From: Psychrobacillus psychrodurans
GTDB lineage: Bacteria > Bacillota > Bacilli > Bacillales_A > Planococcaceae
Direction: 5' to 3' (one strand)
DNA length: 64,000 nt
NCBI RefSeq assembly: GCF_027563345.1
Contig: NZ_JAMKBK010000014.1
Made by a program: the position numbers and the translations under genes. The notes under the pieces are model-generated. The model worked only from the letters and a program-made list of their open reading frames with translations. It was not told where the DNA came from and searched no databases. Below, in pieces: positions 8,620 through 16,459 of this stretch. Numbering within the stretch: position 1 is the first letter of the stretch; the number at the start of each line of letters is the position of its first letter.

Positions 8620-8635
8620 TACCTCCTAGGGTATA
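8620..8635. promoter_or_regulatory. CstR-like operator overlapping the ribosome binding site
   Basis: TACCTCCTAGGGTATA has CsoR/CstR-type inverted arms (TACC/GGTA) around a CCTAGG centre. The identical 16-mer occurs at 10171-10186. On the minus strand its AGGAGGTA half is the Shine-Dalgarno sequence of the rhodanese-MBL gene. Confidence 0.6.
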
Positions 8636-8731
8636 TATTTTTACAAAAAAATAAAATATTCAAGTTATAACTGCGTCATTATTTCAAAAAACTTTACCTC
8701 TTTAGAAATAGAAGACTTCTACTGAATGAAG

Positions 8732-9127
8732 TTAAAATGTCAATGTTACATCCGCGTCTATAGCAAATTCTAAAAATGTGACAGCACCGCCTACTTCAAT
8801 TCCATCTATAAAATCCTCTTCATCTAATCCCATAACATCTATTGTCATTTGACAGCCAATGAATCTAACACCCATTTCTTTTGCCATAGCAAGCAAATCT
8901 GGGATGGCTGGAACATTAGCTTTCGTAAATCCATCAGCAAAATGCTCTTTTCCTTCGGGCATCGGAAGTTGCTGATTAGCCTCTTTGTGGATTAAGTTTA
9001 GGCCTTCGAATGTGAAGAAAATAGCTACTTCTTGATCTGTTGCTGCAGCTGCAGTTGCGATATTAAACACTTTGTATGCATCAAATAATCCACCATTGCT
9101 TGCGATAATTGCTACTTTTTTATTCAT
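8732..9127 (-). CDS. DsrE/DsrF-like sulfur-relay protein (YrkE-like)
   Basis: The 131-residue protein has the DsrE/F/H-like fold pattern: KVAIIASNGGLFDAYKVFNIA at the N-terminus and a conserved Cys in RFIGCQMTIDVMGL, the likely persulfide carrier. Such proteins pass sulfane sulfur between TusA, rhodanese and oxidising enzymes. It starts one base after the stop codon of the ancestral glutaredoxin frame and precedes the rhodanese-MBL gene, so it is within the CstR-type operon. Confidence 0.82.
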   Translation of the reverse strand: MNKKVAIIASNGGLFDAYKVFNIATAAAATDQEVAIFFTFEGLNLIHKEANQQLPMPEGKEHFADGFTKANVPAIPDLLAMAKEMGVRFIGCQMTIDVMGLDEEDFIDGIEVGGAVTFLEFAIDADVTLTF

Positions 9128-9373
9128 TTATTTATCCCCCCGATTTCTTAATGCGATCATGATATTATTTGGATCAAAGCCTATAATCCATTGACCATTC
9201 ACTTCAGTTTATGGTACGCCCATTTGCCCCGTCGTTTTTACAAGTCTTTGCATAACTTCAGGTTGTGTTTCAACATTCACTTCATTGAAAGAGATGTTTT
9301 GCTCTGATAAAAAGTTCTTTAACATGACACAATACGGGCATTGAGTTGTTGTGTAAACTGTTACTGAATTCAT
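9128..9373 (-). pseudogene. Glutaredoxin gene interrupted by one in-frame TAA
   Basis: ATG at 9373 follows GAGGAGAG. The frame encodes a small glutaredoxin with CPYC and ends at the cis-proline (GQMGVP) with TAA at 9209-9211. Translation of the same frame continues as TEVNGQWIIGFDPNNIMIAL to TAA at 9128, one base before the DsrE ATG. Family members normally have a residue such as Gln after GVP, so a CAA-to-TAA change is the simplest explanation. The remaining 54-residue peptide lacks the C-terminal part of the fold and is unlikely to work unless the stop is read through. Confidence 0.75.
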
Positions 9374-9423
9374 TTTCAAATCTCTCCTCACTCATTATTT
9401 ATAAATCCTTTTCATACCTCTAC

Positions 9424-9447
9424 TTTAATACGGGTGTGGGTATTAAA
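9424..9447. promoter_or_regulatory. Palindrome upstream of the glutaredoxin gene
   Basis: TTTAATAC and GTATTAAA form perfect 8-bp arms around GGGTGTGG. One half reads ATACCC as in the other operators of this operon, so a degenerate CstR site is possible. Confidence 0.35.
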
Positions 9448-9461
9448 ACTATTAAAAAATT

Positions 9462-9758
9462 TTACTCTATCTTGCCCTCCCAAGAAAGCATTCCACCTTG
9501 CATATTGATCACTTTATGACCTTGGTCTTCAAGGAATTGTGTTGCACGGCCACTTCTTCCTCCTGAACGGCAAACTATGATATATTCTTTTGATTTATCT
9601 AATTCATGCATACGAAATTCGACTAATCCTAATGGAATGTTTATTGCTCCAGGAATTTTCCCTTCTGCTACTTCATCTACCTCACGCACATCGATGATAT
9701 TTAATAGCTTTACTTCATTAATTAAAGCCTCTACTTCTTTTGCAGTCATTTCTTTCAT
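9462..9758 (-). CDS. Single-domain rhodanese sulfurtransferase
   Basis: The 98-residue rhodanese domain has the active-site loop IIVCRSGGRSGRA, where the Cys carries a persulfide, plus the NIIDVREVDEVAEGKIPGA entry motif. It would move sulfane sulfur between thiols, TusA and the persulfide dioxygenase. It is 20 bp downstream of the membrane-anchored rhodanese. Cytoplasmic, with no signal sequence. Confidence 0.88.
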   Translation of the reverse strand: MKEMTAKEVEALINEVKLLNIIDVREVDEVAEGKIPGAINIPLGLVEFRMHELDKSKEYIIVCRSGGRSGRATQFLEDQGHKVINMQGGMLSWEGKIE

Positions 9759-9778
9759 TGTAAGTCCCCCTTATTCTA

Positions 9779-10141
9779 CTATCTCCAGTTGCTCATGCCG
9801 CCTTTTACATTTGTCACTTTTGTAAAGCCTATTTTTTGGAGCATCTTACTGGCTTTTTGGCTCCTCATTCCACTTTGGCAAATGATAATCACTTCTTTTT
9901 CCTTTGAAAGCTCCTTCTCCGCTTTCTGAGAGAGTTGATGGAGAGGAATATTTTTAAAGCCTTTAATGTGATTTCCTTTAAATTCTCCAAGTGTTCGTAC
10001 ATCAACAAATTGTTTATTTTTGTTATTTAACTCCTCTTTTAAATCAGTTGTTGAAATATGCCTAACACCTTTTGTTGGTACAACGCGTTGTAAGATGAAA
10101 AGCAATATAAGACCAATAACGATGTAAGTTACGTATTCCAA
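9779..10141 (-). CDS. Membrane-anchored rhodanese
   Basis: The 120-residue protein begins with one membrane helix (YVTYIVIGLILLFILQRV) followed by a rhodanese domain with active loop IIICQSGMRSQKAS. The start is TTG at 10141, placed by AAAGGTGGT upstream. It is the second rhodanese of the operon and would act at the inner face of the membrane. An exact copy of the operator 16-mer lies 30 bp upstream. Confidence 0.82.
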   Translation of the reverse strand: MEYVTYIVIGLILLFILQRVVPTKGVRHISTTDLKEELNNKNKQFVDVRTLGEFKGNHIKGFKNIPLHQLSQKAEKELSKEKEVIIICQSGMRSQKASKMLQKIGFTKVTNVKGGMSNWR

Positions 10142-10170
10142 ATCTTTACCACCTTTATAGATATGTTTTT

Positions 10171-10186
10171 TACCTCCTAGGGTATA
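10171..10186. promoter_or_regulatory. CstR-like operator
   Basis: TACCTCCTAGGGTATA, identical over all 16 bases to the site at 8620-8635, lies between tusA and the membrane rhodanese gene. Confidence 0.6.
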
Positions 10187-10207
10187 AAATTGTATAAAAA
10201 AATAGAA

Positions 10208-10435
10208 TTAGCCCTTTTTAATCCAAAACTTTAATACATCATTTTCTTCCTCATGTTTCAGAAGCTCGTGCCCACCAGATTTAGCCCAGGCTGGAAAGTC
10301 GTTTTTAGCTCCCTTATCTGATGTATGAACCTCTAGTATTTGGCCCCCTTCAAGTTCATTTATGGTCATTCTACTTTTTACGATTGGCATTGGGCATGCT
10401 AATCCTTTTGCATCTAATACTTTATCAGCATTCAT
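10208..10435 (-). CDS. TusA-family sulfur carrier (YrkI-like)
   Basis: ATG at 10435 is chosen for the GGAGG site just upstream. The 75-residue protein has the TusA signature LDAKGLACPMPIVKSR, where the Cys of CPMP carries a persulfide, and ends with a typical beta strand (VLKFWIKKG). It is the first structural gene after the CstR-type regulator, with an operator-like palindrome between them. It should deliver sulfur to the rhodanese and dioxygenase. Confidence 0.87.
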   Translation of the reverse strand: MNADKVLDAKGLACPMPIVKSRMTINELEGGQILEVHTSDKGAKNDFPAWAKSGGHELLKHEEENDVLKFWIKKG

Positions 10436-10462
10436 TTTTATTCCTCCTTTTCTTTTCACAAT

Positions 10463-10476
10463 TACCCCTATGGGTA
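10463..10476. promoter_or_regulatory. CstR-like operator upstream of tusA
   Basis: TACCCCTATGGGTA forms TACCC/GGGTA arms with a 4-bp centre, at the expected promoter position between the regulator gene and tusA. Confidence 0.6.
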
Positions 10477-10514
10477 TAATAACGAAAGAAAAAAAAGATG
10501 TCAACCCTTGAGTT

Positions 10515-10775
10515 TCATCTGCTTTTTACAAGCAAGTTGACAGCTTCTTTAATCATTTCATCTGTTTTTTCTCCATTTACTCCGGCTTCTTGGACACATT
10601 CAACTAAGTTTGAACTCACTATCACACCAATTGTTCTGTCTACTGCTGAGCGAACAGCTGACAACTGCGTAATGACTTCTTTACAATCTTTGTTTTCTTC
10701 CATCATTTTCAAGATTCCCCGAAGTTGACCTTCCATACGCTTCACTCTGTTTTTCATTTGATCATTGTATTCCAT
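10515..10775 (-). CDS. cstR: CsoR-family persulfide-sensing repressor (CstR/YrkD-like)
   Basis: Start ATG at 10775 follows GGGAGGAG. The 86-residue all-helical protein has the CsoR/RcnR fold (RVKRMEGQLRGILKMMEENKDC). It keeps the two Cys (KDC and VEC) but has Asn where CsoR has the copper-binding His (SSNLVEC). That is the CstR pattern, in which two Cys sense persulfides by di- or trisulfide bridging. It heads the sulfur operon on the same strand and has its own palindromic site upstream. Confidence 0.85.
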   Translation of the reverse strand: MEYNDQMKNRVKRMEGQLRGILKMMEENKDCKEVITQLSAVRSAVDRTIGVIVSSNLVECVQEAGVNGEKTDEMIKEAVNLLVKSR

Positions 10776-10822
10776 GGAATTCTCCTCCCTATTTATCACA
10801 AAACTAGTGACAAGCTGTATGA

Positions 10823-10840
10823 TATACCCTCTCTGGTATA
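10823..10840. promoter_or_regulatory. CstR-like operator upstream of its own gene
   Basis: TATACC and GGTATA form perfect 6-bp arms separated by CTCTCT, about 50 bp upstream of the regulator start. This points to autoregulation. Confidence 0.65.
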
Positions 10841-10861
10841 TTGTCAATATTGACAAATGAG

Positions 10862-11393
10862 TCTACTCTATTGATGAACACTACTTATTGATGACAATGG
10901 ATAATTTGCATGTTCGTTTAAGTCTTACAGAAATCTATCTAATATATAATAAAATTGAAATTTGTATCCGAGAAGATAAGAACTGTCACCACTCATTTTA
11001 TAATTATGGATTATGTATGTTTCTTGTGTTTTTATAAACGATAAATAAGATTGATGATAAGTGCATTGTTTAAGAAAGGTAATAATAGCAAATATATAAT
11101 ATCCTAATTTAACTTGATTTACTTTAATTGTATACCATCAATCATTCCGTTATCCTCTAATTTTGCAGCCCTATCTGAAGGGTTTTTCCAGTCAAATAAA
11201 CTTTGCCAATATCCAAAACTATAGTGGTATTAAGGGCTCATTAAATCCAATGTTGTATACGAGCTCAAGCCACTGTGATTGCATATTCTAAACACAAGAT
11301 ATTTGGTATCTATTGTTTTATCAAGCCTAAAAATACGAAGATGAAGGTTCTTGGATAAAGTGGAAACACTTGTTTTACGGCTTTCGAATAATT
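10862..11393. other. Intergenic; only a gene scrap seen
   Basis: No complete gene. A minus-strand open stretch of about 36 codons at 11119-11229 (…NPSDRAAKLEDNG…) reads like a protein C-terminus but has no start. A longer frame across 11230-11499 overlaps the terminator and has no ribosome binding site, so it is not called. Confidence 0.35.
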
Positions 11394-11430
11394 TGAAAAA
11401 GCACATCAATAAAATCATTGATGTGCTTTC
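11394..11430 (-). terminator. Rho-independent terminator
   Basis: Arms 11398-11410 and 11417-11429 (AAAGCACATCAAT / ATTGATGTGCTTT) form a perfect 13-bp stem with a T-tract on the minus strand, closing the monooxygenase transcript. Confidence 0.85.
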
Positions 11431-11482
11431 AGCATTGGTAGGTGACTTCAACTGAGGAGTACTTCTAATGTAGCTGTATTGT

Positions 11483-12484
11483 TCATTCAAATAGCTCATC
11501 CACTACTTGTTTTAAAATCTCATAAGAATGAATTTCCTTTTTCGATTCGTAAATATTAGAAATCACGATAATTTCATCTACTTGATACGTCTGTTGAAAT
11601 TCAATTAAATCACGACGAATTGTTTCTGCATCACCCATGATTGTATAGCCTAACCGATGATGAAGAATCTCTAGTTCAACTTGTGATAACGATTCGAGGA
11701 AGTTTTTAGTTGGTGGAATCAGCTGGCTTAAATTATTTGTGTAAATATCAATATACACCTGCAAATGACTTGCAGAAATGAATGTTGCCTCTTCCATTGA
11801 ATCTGCTGCAATCACATTAATACAAGCTATCACATAAGGCTCTTGTAGATAAGCAGATGGTTGGAAATTTTCTCGGTATATAGTGATAGTTTCTGCCATC
11901 GCATGAGGTTTAAATTGAGCACCAAATGCATAAGGTAGCCCAAGTTTTGCAGCGATTTTAGCTGAACCCGTGGAGGAGCCTAATACAAAAACTGGTACAT
12001 TAGTTCCAACACCTGGATAAGCGCGTACCTCTCCTTGCACACTCTCTTCCCCTACAAAACGCAAAATATCTTGTACTTCTCTTTCAAAGAAAAATACCCC
12101 ATTATGATTCGAACGACGAATCACATCGGCAGTTTTTTGATCCGTCCCAGGCGCACGCCCAAGTGCTAAATCTACACGATTTGGATACAATGTTTCTAGT
12201 GTTCCAAACTGCTCGGCTACTACCAATGGGGAGTGATTTGGGAGCATAACACCTCCTGAACCTACGCGAATGTTTTTTGTATTTGCTAGTACATGTTGTA
12301 CAATCGAAACAGTGGCAGCACTTGCATAAGCATCGTGATTATGATGCTCCGCAAACCAAATCCGGTTATAGCCCATTTTATCTACAGCTTTGGCTAATAA
12401 TACTGCAGTATCAATTCCTTGCTTCATTGTTTCTCCATGTCTTAACGGTGCAACTGATAAAACAGATATATCAAATTTTTTCAT
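11483..12484 (-). CDS. LLM-class flavin-dependent oxidoreductase (luciferase-like, MsnO8 type)
   Basis: The 333-residue TIM-barrel protein has hallmark bacterial luciferase-like motifs: RIWFAEHHN, GSGGVMLPNHSPL, LGRAPGTD and LPYAFGAQF. These enzymes use FMNH2 and oxygen to oxidise an aldehyde or other substrate, which is not predictable here. RBS AGAGGTGA precedes the ATG. An HxlR-type regulator is divergently oriented upstream. A paralogue of similar length lies at 56887-57879. Confidence 0.85.
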   Translation of the reverse strand: MKKFDISVLSVAPLRHGETMKQGIDTAVLLAKAVDKMGYNRIWFAEHHNHDAYASAATVSIVQHVLANTKNIRVGSGGVMLPNHSPLVVAEQFGTLETLYPNRVDLALGRAPGTDQKTADVIRRSNHNGVFFFEREVQDILRFVGEESVQGEVRAYPGVGTNVPVFVLGSSTGSAKIAAKLGLPYAFGAQFKPHAMAETITIYRENFQPSAYLQEPYVIACINVIAADSMEEATFISASHLQVYIDIYTNNLSQLIPPTKNFLESLSQVELEILHHRLGYTIMGDAETIRRDLIEFQQTYQVDEIIVISNIYESKKEIHSYEILKQVVDELFE

Positions 12485-12549
12485 AATTTCACCTCTAAAA
12501 TAATTTATCCTTCTTTTATATTAGCTTATCTCATGTGCAATAAATGCTC

Positions 12550-12693
12550 TTACTCTTCCGCAATATCACCGTCGATACCAATAGATTTAGCAGCAATTAC
12601 ATCTGGAAAATGAAACTCTCTCCCTTTATTCATGGTAATATAGGTGGCATTTTCCTCGTGGAATGTATCCACTTTGTATGTTGGATACAAGCT
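12550..12693 (-). pseudogene. Unidentified gene remnant between LLM and HxlR
   Basis: A minus-strand frame of about 47 codons lacks a plausible start and ends at TAA 12550. It contains TFHEENATYITMNKGREF and FPDVIAAKSIGIDGDIAEE. Its composition is coding-like and it looks like the C-terminus of a lost enzyme. Family not identified. Confidence 0.3.
12665..12688. promoter_or_regulatory. Inverted repeat upstream of hxlR-like gene
   Basis: GTATCCA and TGGATAC are perfect 7-bp arms with a 10-bp spacer, about 100 bp upstream of the HxlR-type gene. A second, smaller palindrome (ACTATC/GATAGT, 12763-12780) surrounds that gene's AAGGAGG site. Binding by HxlR is an inference. Confidence 0.3.
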
Positions 12694-12786
12694 TTACTGG
12701 AATCTAAATGTATTATATAGTACATATAGTTACTCAAACAAGTATGCACTTTTAAGACGTATACTATCAAGGAGGATAGTGTAATT

Positions 12787-13122
12787 ATGAAAACATCCAA
12801 AGTTATAGTCGCAGACAACGAAGAGACTTTTTTCGGCTACACACTTTCTATTATCAACGGTAAATGGAAACTGCTCGTTATTTACTATTTATCCAAAAAT
12901 GGTGCCGTACGATATAATGAACTTCAACGGATGATAGGCACTGTAACCTATAGAACGCTAAGTTCGACATTAAAAGAAATGGAGAATGATGGCTTAGTTC
13001 ATCGTGAGGAATATCCTCAAATTCCGCCAAAGGTCGAATATAGCCTTACTGAAAAAGGACAAACTCTCTGGCCTCTAATTCAAGAAATGTGTCAATGGGG
13101 AGAGCATAATAAAGAAAAATAA
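12787..13122 (+). CDS. HxlR-family winged-helix regulator
   Basis: The 111-residue protein shows the HxlR domain: INGKWKLLVIYYLSKNGAVRYNELQRMI, then TYRTLSSTLKEMENDGLVHREEY and VEYSLTEKGQTLWPLI. HxlR proteins are dimeric repressors or activators that respond to electrophiles, quinones or oxidants. The AAGGAGG site lies inside a small hairpin just before the ATG. Divergent orientation to the LLM oxidoreductase suggests it controls that gene. No conserved Cys is seen in the N-terminal region. Confidence 0.88.
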   Translation: MKTSKVIVADNEETFFGYTLSIINGKWKLLVIYYLSKNGAVRYNELQRMIGTVTYRTLSSTLKEMENDGLVHREEYPQIPPKVEYSLTEKGQTLWPLIQEMCQWGEHNKEK

Positions 13123-13165
13123 CAGATTAGAAAATGCTAATTTAAAAAAGCAACACACAAAAAAA

Positions 13166-13205
13166 GCAACTTCTAGTTTTTAACCGAAAGTTGCCTTTTT
13201 TATTT
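13166..13205. terminator. Bidirectional terminator
   Basis: GCAACTT (13166-13172) and AAGTTGC (13188-13194) with T-runs on both sides lie between the convergent HxlR and Lrp-type genes. Confidence 0.7.
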
Positions 13206-13269
13206 TAATCTAATCGTACCACCCGAATAATATAGAAACGATGCACCTAGAAAAGAAAAACGTTTTTAT

Positions 13270-13710
13270 TCATGTAGCAGTCAACGGATTCTGTAGTTTA
13301 ATCTCCTGGATAGATAAATGTACAGTATAGTTCCCGTACTCAAGAATTTTATCCAAAAAAAGATTCAATTGCTCTTGAGAACTGACTTTTATTTTTATAT
13401 GATAACAGGCTTCTCCCGATACGCGGTGAACCTCTACCACTTCTTTTCGATCATTCATCAACCTTATGAACGAATCATGATTGACTGTTTTCATATAAAT
13501 AATGACAAACGCAGTATAAATAAGTCCTAATTTCATTTCATCAACTATTAATGAGTAAGCTTTAATAACCCCATTTTCCTCCAGTTTTTTTATACGATTC
13601 CCTACTGCTTGTCCGGTCATATGAATTTGTTCACCTAAGTCTTTCCATTGAACACGAGAGTTTTCGGATAATAACCGAAGAATTTGAAAATCAATATTAT
13701 CAAGTTCCAT
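13270..13710 (-). CDS. Lrp/AsnC-family transcriptional regulator
   Basis: The 146-residue protein has an N-terminal AsnC-type helix-turn-helix (LDNIDFQILRLLSENSRVQW, MTGQAVGNRIKKLEENG) and a C-terminal RAM-like domain with EVHRVSGEACYHIKI. Lrp/AsnC proteins sense amino acids or metabolites. It is divergent from the cysteine hydrolase gene with about 120 bp between starts, so it probably regulates that gene. Confidence 0.88.
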   Translation of the reverse strand: MELDNIDFQILRLLSENSRVQWKDLGEQIHMTGQAVGNRIKKLEENGVIKAYSLIVDEMKLGLIYTAFVIIYMKTVNHDSFIRLMNDRKEVVEVHRVSGEACYHIKIKVSSQEQLNLFLDKILEYGNYTVHLSIQEIKLQNPLTAT

Positions 13711-13830
13711 TATAAATTCCTTTCACCATGAAATTTTTAGAGATAAAAGTGTTTCGTCAACCTATCGATATAAACTACTAAACGTTCTATGATTATAGTG
13801 TAACAAAATAATTTGAATGAGGTGGATAAA

Positions 13831-14382
13831 ATGAGCACAGCTCTAATTATTGTAGATATTCAAAACGACTATTTTCCAAAAGGAAATATGGAATTAAATA
13901 ACCCTGAAAAAGCGGCTGCTAATGCTGCGAAAGTGCTTGAATGGTTTAGAAAGAATAACAAAGAGAACATTTTTCATGTTCAACATATCGCAGCTGACCC
14001 AGCACTAGGCTTCTTTATTTCTGATACCCTAGGGGCTGAAATACATGAAACTGTTCAACCATTGGAAAATGAAAGCATTATTATCAAACATTTCCCTAAT
14101 AGCTTTTTAAAGACTGAATTAGCAAGCAAACTAAAAGAAAAAGGAATAACTAAGGTAGTGGTTGTGGGTATGATGACACATATGTGTATTGATGCAACAG
14201 TCAGAGCTGCAGTGGATCTAGGGTTTGAGACGACACTTATTGAAGATGCATGTGCTACACGAGACTTGTCTTATGAAGGTAAGGTCGTTCCAGCTGAACA
14301 AGTTCATTATGCGTTTGTCGGTGCGCTTAACGGTATGTATTGCGCTGTAGAATCCACCGAAGATTTCCTACAAAAAAATTAA
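13831..14382 (+). CDS. Isochorismatase-like cysteine hydrolase
   Basis: ATG at 13831 follows GAGGTGG; the longer frame from 13813 lacks a site. The 183-residue protein has the Asp-Lys-Cys catalytic set of the family: LIIVDIQNDYF, IIKHFPNSF and GMMTHMCIDATVRAA. Family members hydrolyse nicotinamide, isochorismate or carbamoyl groups; the substrate is not evident. It is followed by a strong terminator and preceded by a divergent Lrp-type gene. Confidence 0.85.
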   Translation: MSTALIIVDIQNDYFPKGNMELNNPEKAAANAAKVLEWFRKNNKENIFHVQHIAADPALGFFISDTLGAEIHETVQPLENESIIIKHFPNSFLKTELASKLKEKGITKVVVVGMMTHMCIDATVRAAVDLGFETTLIEDACATRDLSYEGKVVPAEQVHYAFVGALNGMYCAVESTEDFLQKN

Positions 14383-14410
14383 CAAATCATAAAGAACATT
14401 TAAAAGTAAA

Positions 14411-14449
14411 GGCTGTCCAGATGTAATTTTTTCTGGATAGTCTTTTTTC
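14411..14449 (+). terminator. Rho-independent terminator
   Basis: GGCTGTCCAGA (14411-14421) pairs with TCTGGATAGTC (14432-14442) over 11 bp including two G-U pairs, followed by TTTTTT, downstream of the cysteine hydrolase. Confidence 0.85.
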
Positions 14450-14667
14450 ATTACACTTTACTTAGTTAACAAGACGTGAATCCATACAAGATAATACAAC
14501 TAGCTTTTTATTCGGATATTTTGTTGTGATGTAGGGATCATACCATTTTTCTTCACCGAATCTACCATTAAATTTTAAAATATCTTTTAGCGAAGACTTA
14601 TTATACACATGTTGTCTTCAAACAACAAAAGAAAAAACTTTATATCTAGCTGGAGATACTGTTTGAT

Positions 14668-14793
14668 ATGAAGGTGGTCAAAGAAGTAATCGCAACATAT
14701 AAGATAGAAGGCGGTTCGTCCGTTATGAGGGAAGAAGATATCTATGAAGGGGATAAGGCTGCACCAGACCACGGCGAATCAAACTCATTTTAA
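14668..14793 (+). CDS. Possible small hypothetical ORF or gene scrap
   Basis: A 41-codon plus-strand frame starts at ATG 14668 and ends at TAA 14793 (…MREEDIYEGDKAAPDHG…). It has coding-like composition and is followed by a terminator-like hairpin at 14802-14837, but no convincing ribosome binding site is present. It may be the 3' remnant of a longer gene. Confidence 0.3.
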   Translation: MKVVKEVIATYKIEGGSSVMREEDIYEGDKAAPDHGESNSF

Positions 14794-14801
14794 GCGTAAA
14801 T

Positions 14802-14837
14802 ACAGACTGAAAAAATACATTTCTGTCTGTTTTTTTC
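14802..14837 (+). terminator. Terminator-like hairpin
   Basis: ACAGAC and GTCTGT arms are followed by a run of seven T on the plus strand. Confidence 0.45.
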
Positions 14838-14860
14838 ATATTTCATAGTTAAACATATTA

Positions 14861-14893
14861 AAAAAAAGCCCCAGAACAATAAATCCGGGACTT
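14861..14893 (-). terminator. Rho-independent terminator for the DHA2 pump
   Basis: On the minus strand AGTCCCGGA and TCTGGGGCT pair over 9 bp (two G-U) and are followed by seven T, 20 bp after the MFS stop codon. Confidence 0.75.
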
Positions 14894-14914
14894 TACCAAT
14901 GGAAATGACTCTCC

Positions 14915-16333
14915 TTAATTCGGTGAGCGGGCAAATAGAAGCACTAATAGAGCACCTACAAATGCTATTATACCTGACCAGAAAAATGCCTGCTGAAAAC
15001 CGTCATTCAAGGCAACTACCGAGGATCCGGCTGTGCTAGAAGCAGTGGTTGCACCTGCAATAGCTACTATTACAGCTAGACCAACCGCAGAACCAATTTG
15101 GTAAAAGGTATTGTATAAACCAGATGCAATACCTGACCTTTCTGATTCGACTTCTGACACAGATGCCGTGGTAGCAGGTAAATAGGCAAGTGCATTACCT
15201 AGAGATGCTAGTAATCCAGCTAGCAACACATTTGTCCAATAGTTTCCATTTACTGTAGCTGTTTGTGAAAATAAAATGGCGCCTCCTCCTAGTATGATAA
15301 ATCCAGTGATCAATGTCTTTTTTATTCCGAATTTCTCCATTACCTTTTCTGCCAAAACGATCATGAAAATCGCCATAAATATCGGCATGGGAAGTAGTGC
15401 CATTGCTCCAACAAAAGGAGAAAGCTGTAAAACCTGTTGCAAGTATAAAACAAGTATATATACAAGCGGAAACCAGGATGCTGCTATTAAGAAAACGGAA
15501 ATATTTCCTATAGCTAAATTAGGTATCTTGAATATATTGAGCGGTAAAAGTGGTTCTTTTTTCTTGGACTGTACCAAAAGAAAAATAAGAAGCAAGACAG
15601 CACCAACAGCTAAGGCAACTATTGTATTGAATGACTGCCAACCACTATGCTCTGCTGTTACAATTCCATACACAATTAACATGGAGGAAACAGTAACTAA
15701 AATGGCACCGATATAATCAACACCACCCGTTGCTTTGCGTCCTGTCTTTTGTAAAAGCTTTGGAGATAAGATAAGTACGATAATACCAAATGGTACATAG
15801 ATCAATAATGTCCAGCGCCAACCTAGAACTTCAGTAATGATGCCTCCTAAAACGATCCCTAAAGCTCCACCTGCTGCCCCGGAAAGCCCCCAAAAAGCAA
15901 GTGCTTTACCCATTTCTTGTCCATTATAAGAAAACAATAGCATAATCAGGGACAGTGCAGCTGGAGCAATGAAAGCAGAGCCCAATCCTTGAATTCCTCG
16001 GAACACGTTTAAACTCATTTCACTCCAAGCTAAACCTGCAAACATAGATGACACAATTAAAATGATAACACCCATATTAAAAATTCGTCGATTTCCGAAT
16101 AAATCCGCTAACCTTCCGCCCAATAGTAGAAATCCTCCGAAGAAAATCAGAAAAGCACTCATTACCCATTGTAAGTTTTCTTGACTATAACCGAGCGTTT
16201 CTTTGATAGATGGTAGGGCAATCTGAATAATCGCAGAATCCATCATGACAAGAAAATTCGCAAAGCACAACAAAAAGAGTGCTTTCCAACGCTTCGGATC
16301 AGGTTGCGAAATTGACTGTGCATGTGTAGTCAT
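14915..16333 (-). CDS. MFS drug transporter, DHA2 (EmrB/QacA) family
   Basis: The 472-residue protein has about 14 membrane helices. It carries MFS motif A in GGRLADLFGNRRIF, the family motif LVMMDSAIIQIALPSI in helix 1 with the typical acidic residue, and motif C-like glycine repeats (GLSGAAGGALGIVLGGIITE). DHA2 pumps export drugs, dyes or metabolites in exchange for protons. RBS TTGGAGG precedes the ATG. No adjacent TetR-type regulator was seen. Confidence 0.88.
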   Translation of the reverse strand: MTTHAQSISQPDPKRWKALFLLCFANFLVMMDSAIIQIALPSIKETLGYSQENLQWVMSAFLIFFGGFLLLGGRLADLFGNRRIFNMGVIILIVSSMFAGLAWSEMSLNVFRGIQGLGSAFIAPAALSLIMLLFSYNGQEMGKALAFWGLSGAAGGALGIVLGGIITEVLGWRWTLLIYVPFGIIVLILSPKLLQKTGRKATGGVDYIGAILVTVSSMLIVYGIVTAEHSGWQSFNTIVALAVGAVLLLIFLLVQSKKKEPLLPLNIFKIPNLAIGNISVFLIAASWFPLVYILVLYLQQVLQLSPFVGAMALLPMPIFMAIFMIVLAEKVMEKFGIKKTLITGFIILGGGAILFSQTATVNGNYWTNVLLAGLLASLGNALAYLPATTASVSEVESERSGIASGLYNTFYQIGSAVGLAVIVAIAGATTASSTAGSSVVALNDGFQQAFFWSGIIAFVGALLVLLFARSPN

Positions 16334-16459
16334 AACGATATTACCTCCAATATTACAGTTTAATTTTTGACTATGATATTAAATAATGGACCGTCTAGAA
16401 TAAGATGAATTATTTCCCCTTACCTATTTATTAATCCACAACAAATATAGCAATCTTCA

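Noticed and set aside
11230..11499. 89-codon minus-strand frame after the LLM gene
   Set aside because: It overlaps the LLM stop and a strong terminator, lacks a ribosome binding site and has an unusual residue composition.
14587..14772. 61-codon minus-strand frame
   Set aside because: Opposite to the short plus-strand frame at 14668-14793; the residue composition is not protein-like and there is no start signal.
15276..15716. 146-codon plus-strand frame inside the DHA2 transporter
   Set aside because: Antisense shadow of an intact MFS gene; no ribosome binding site.
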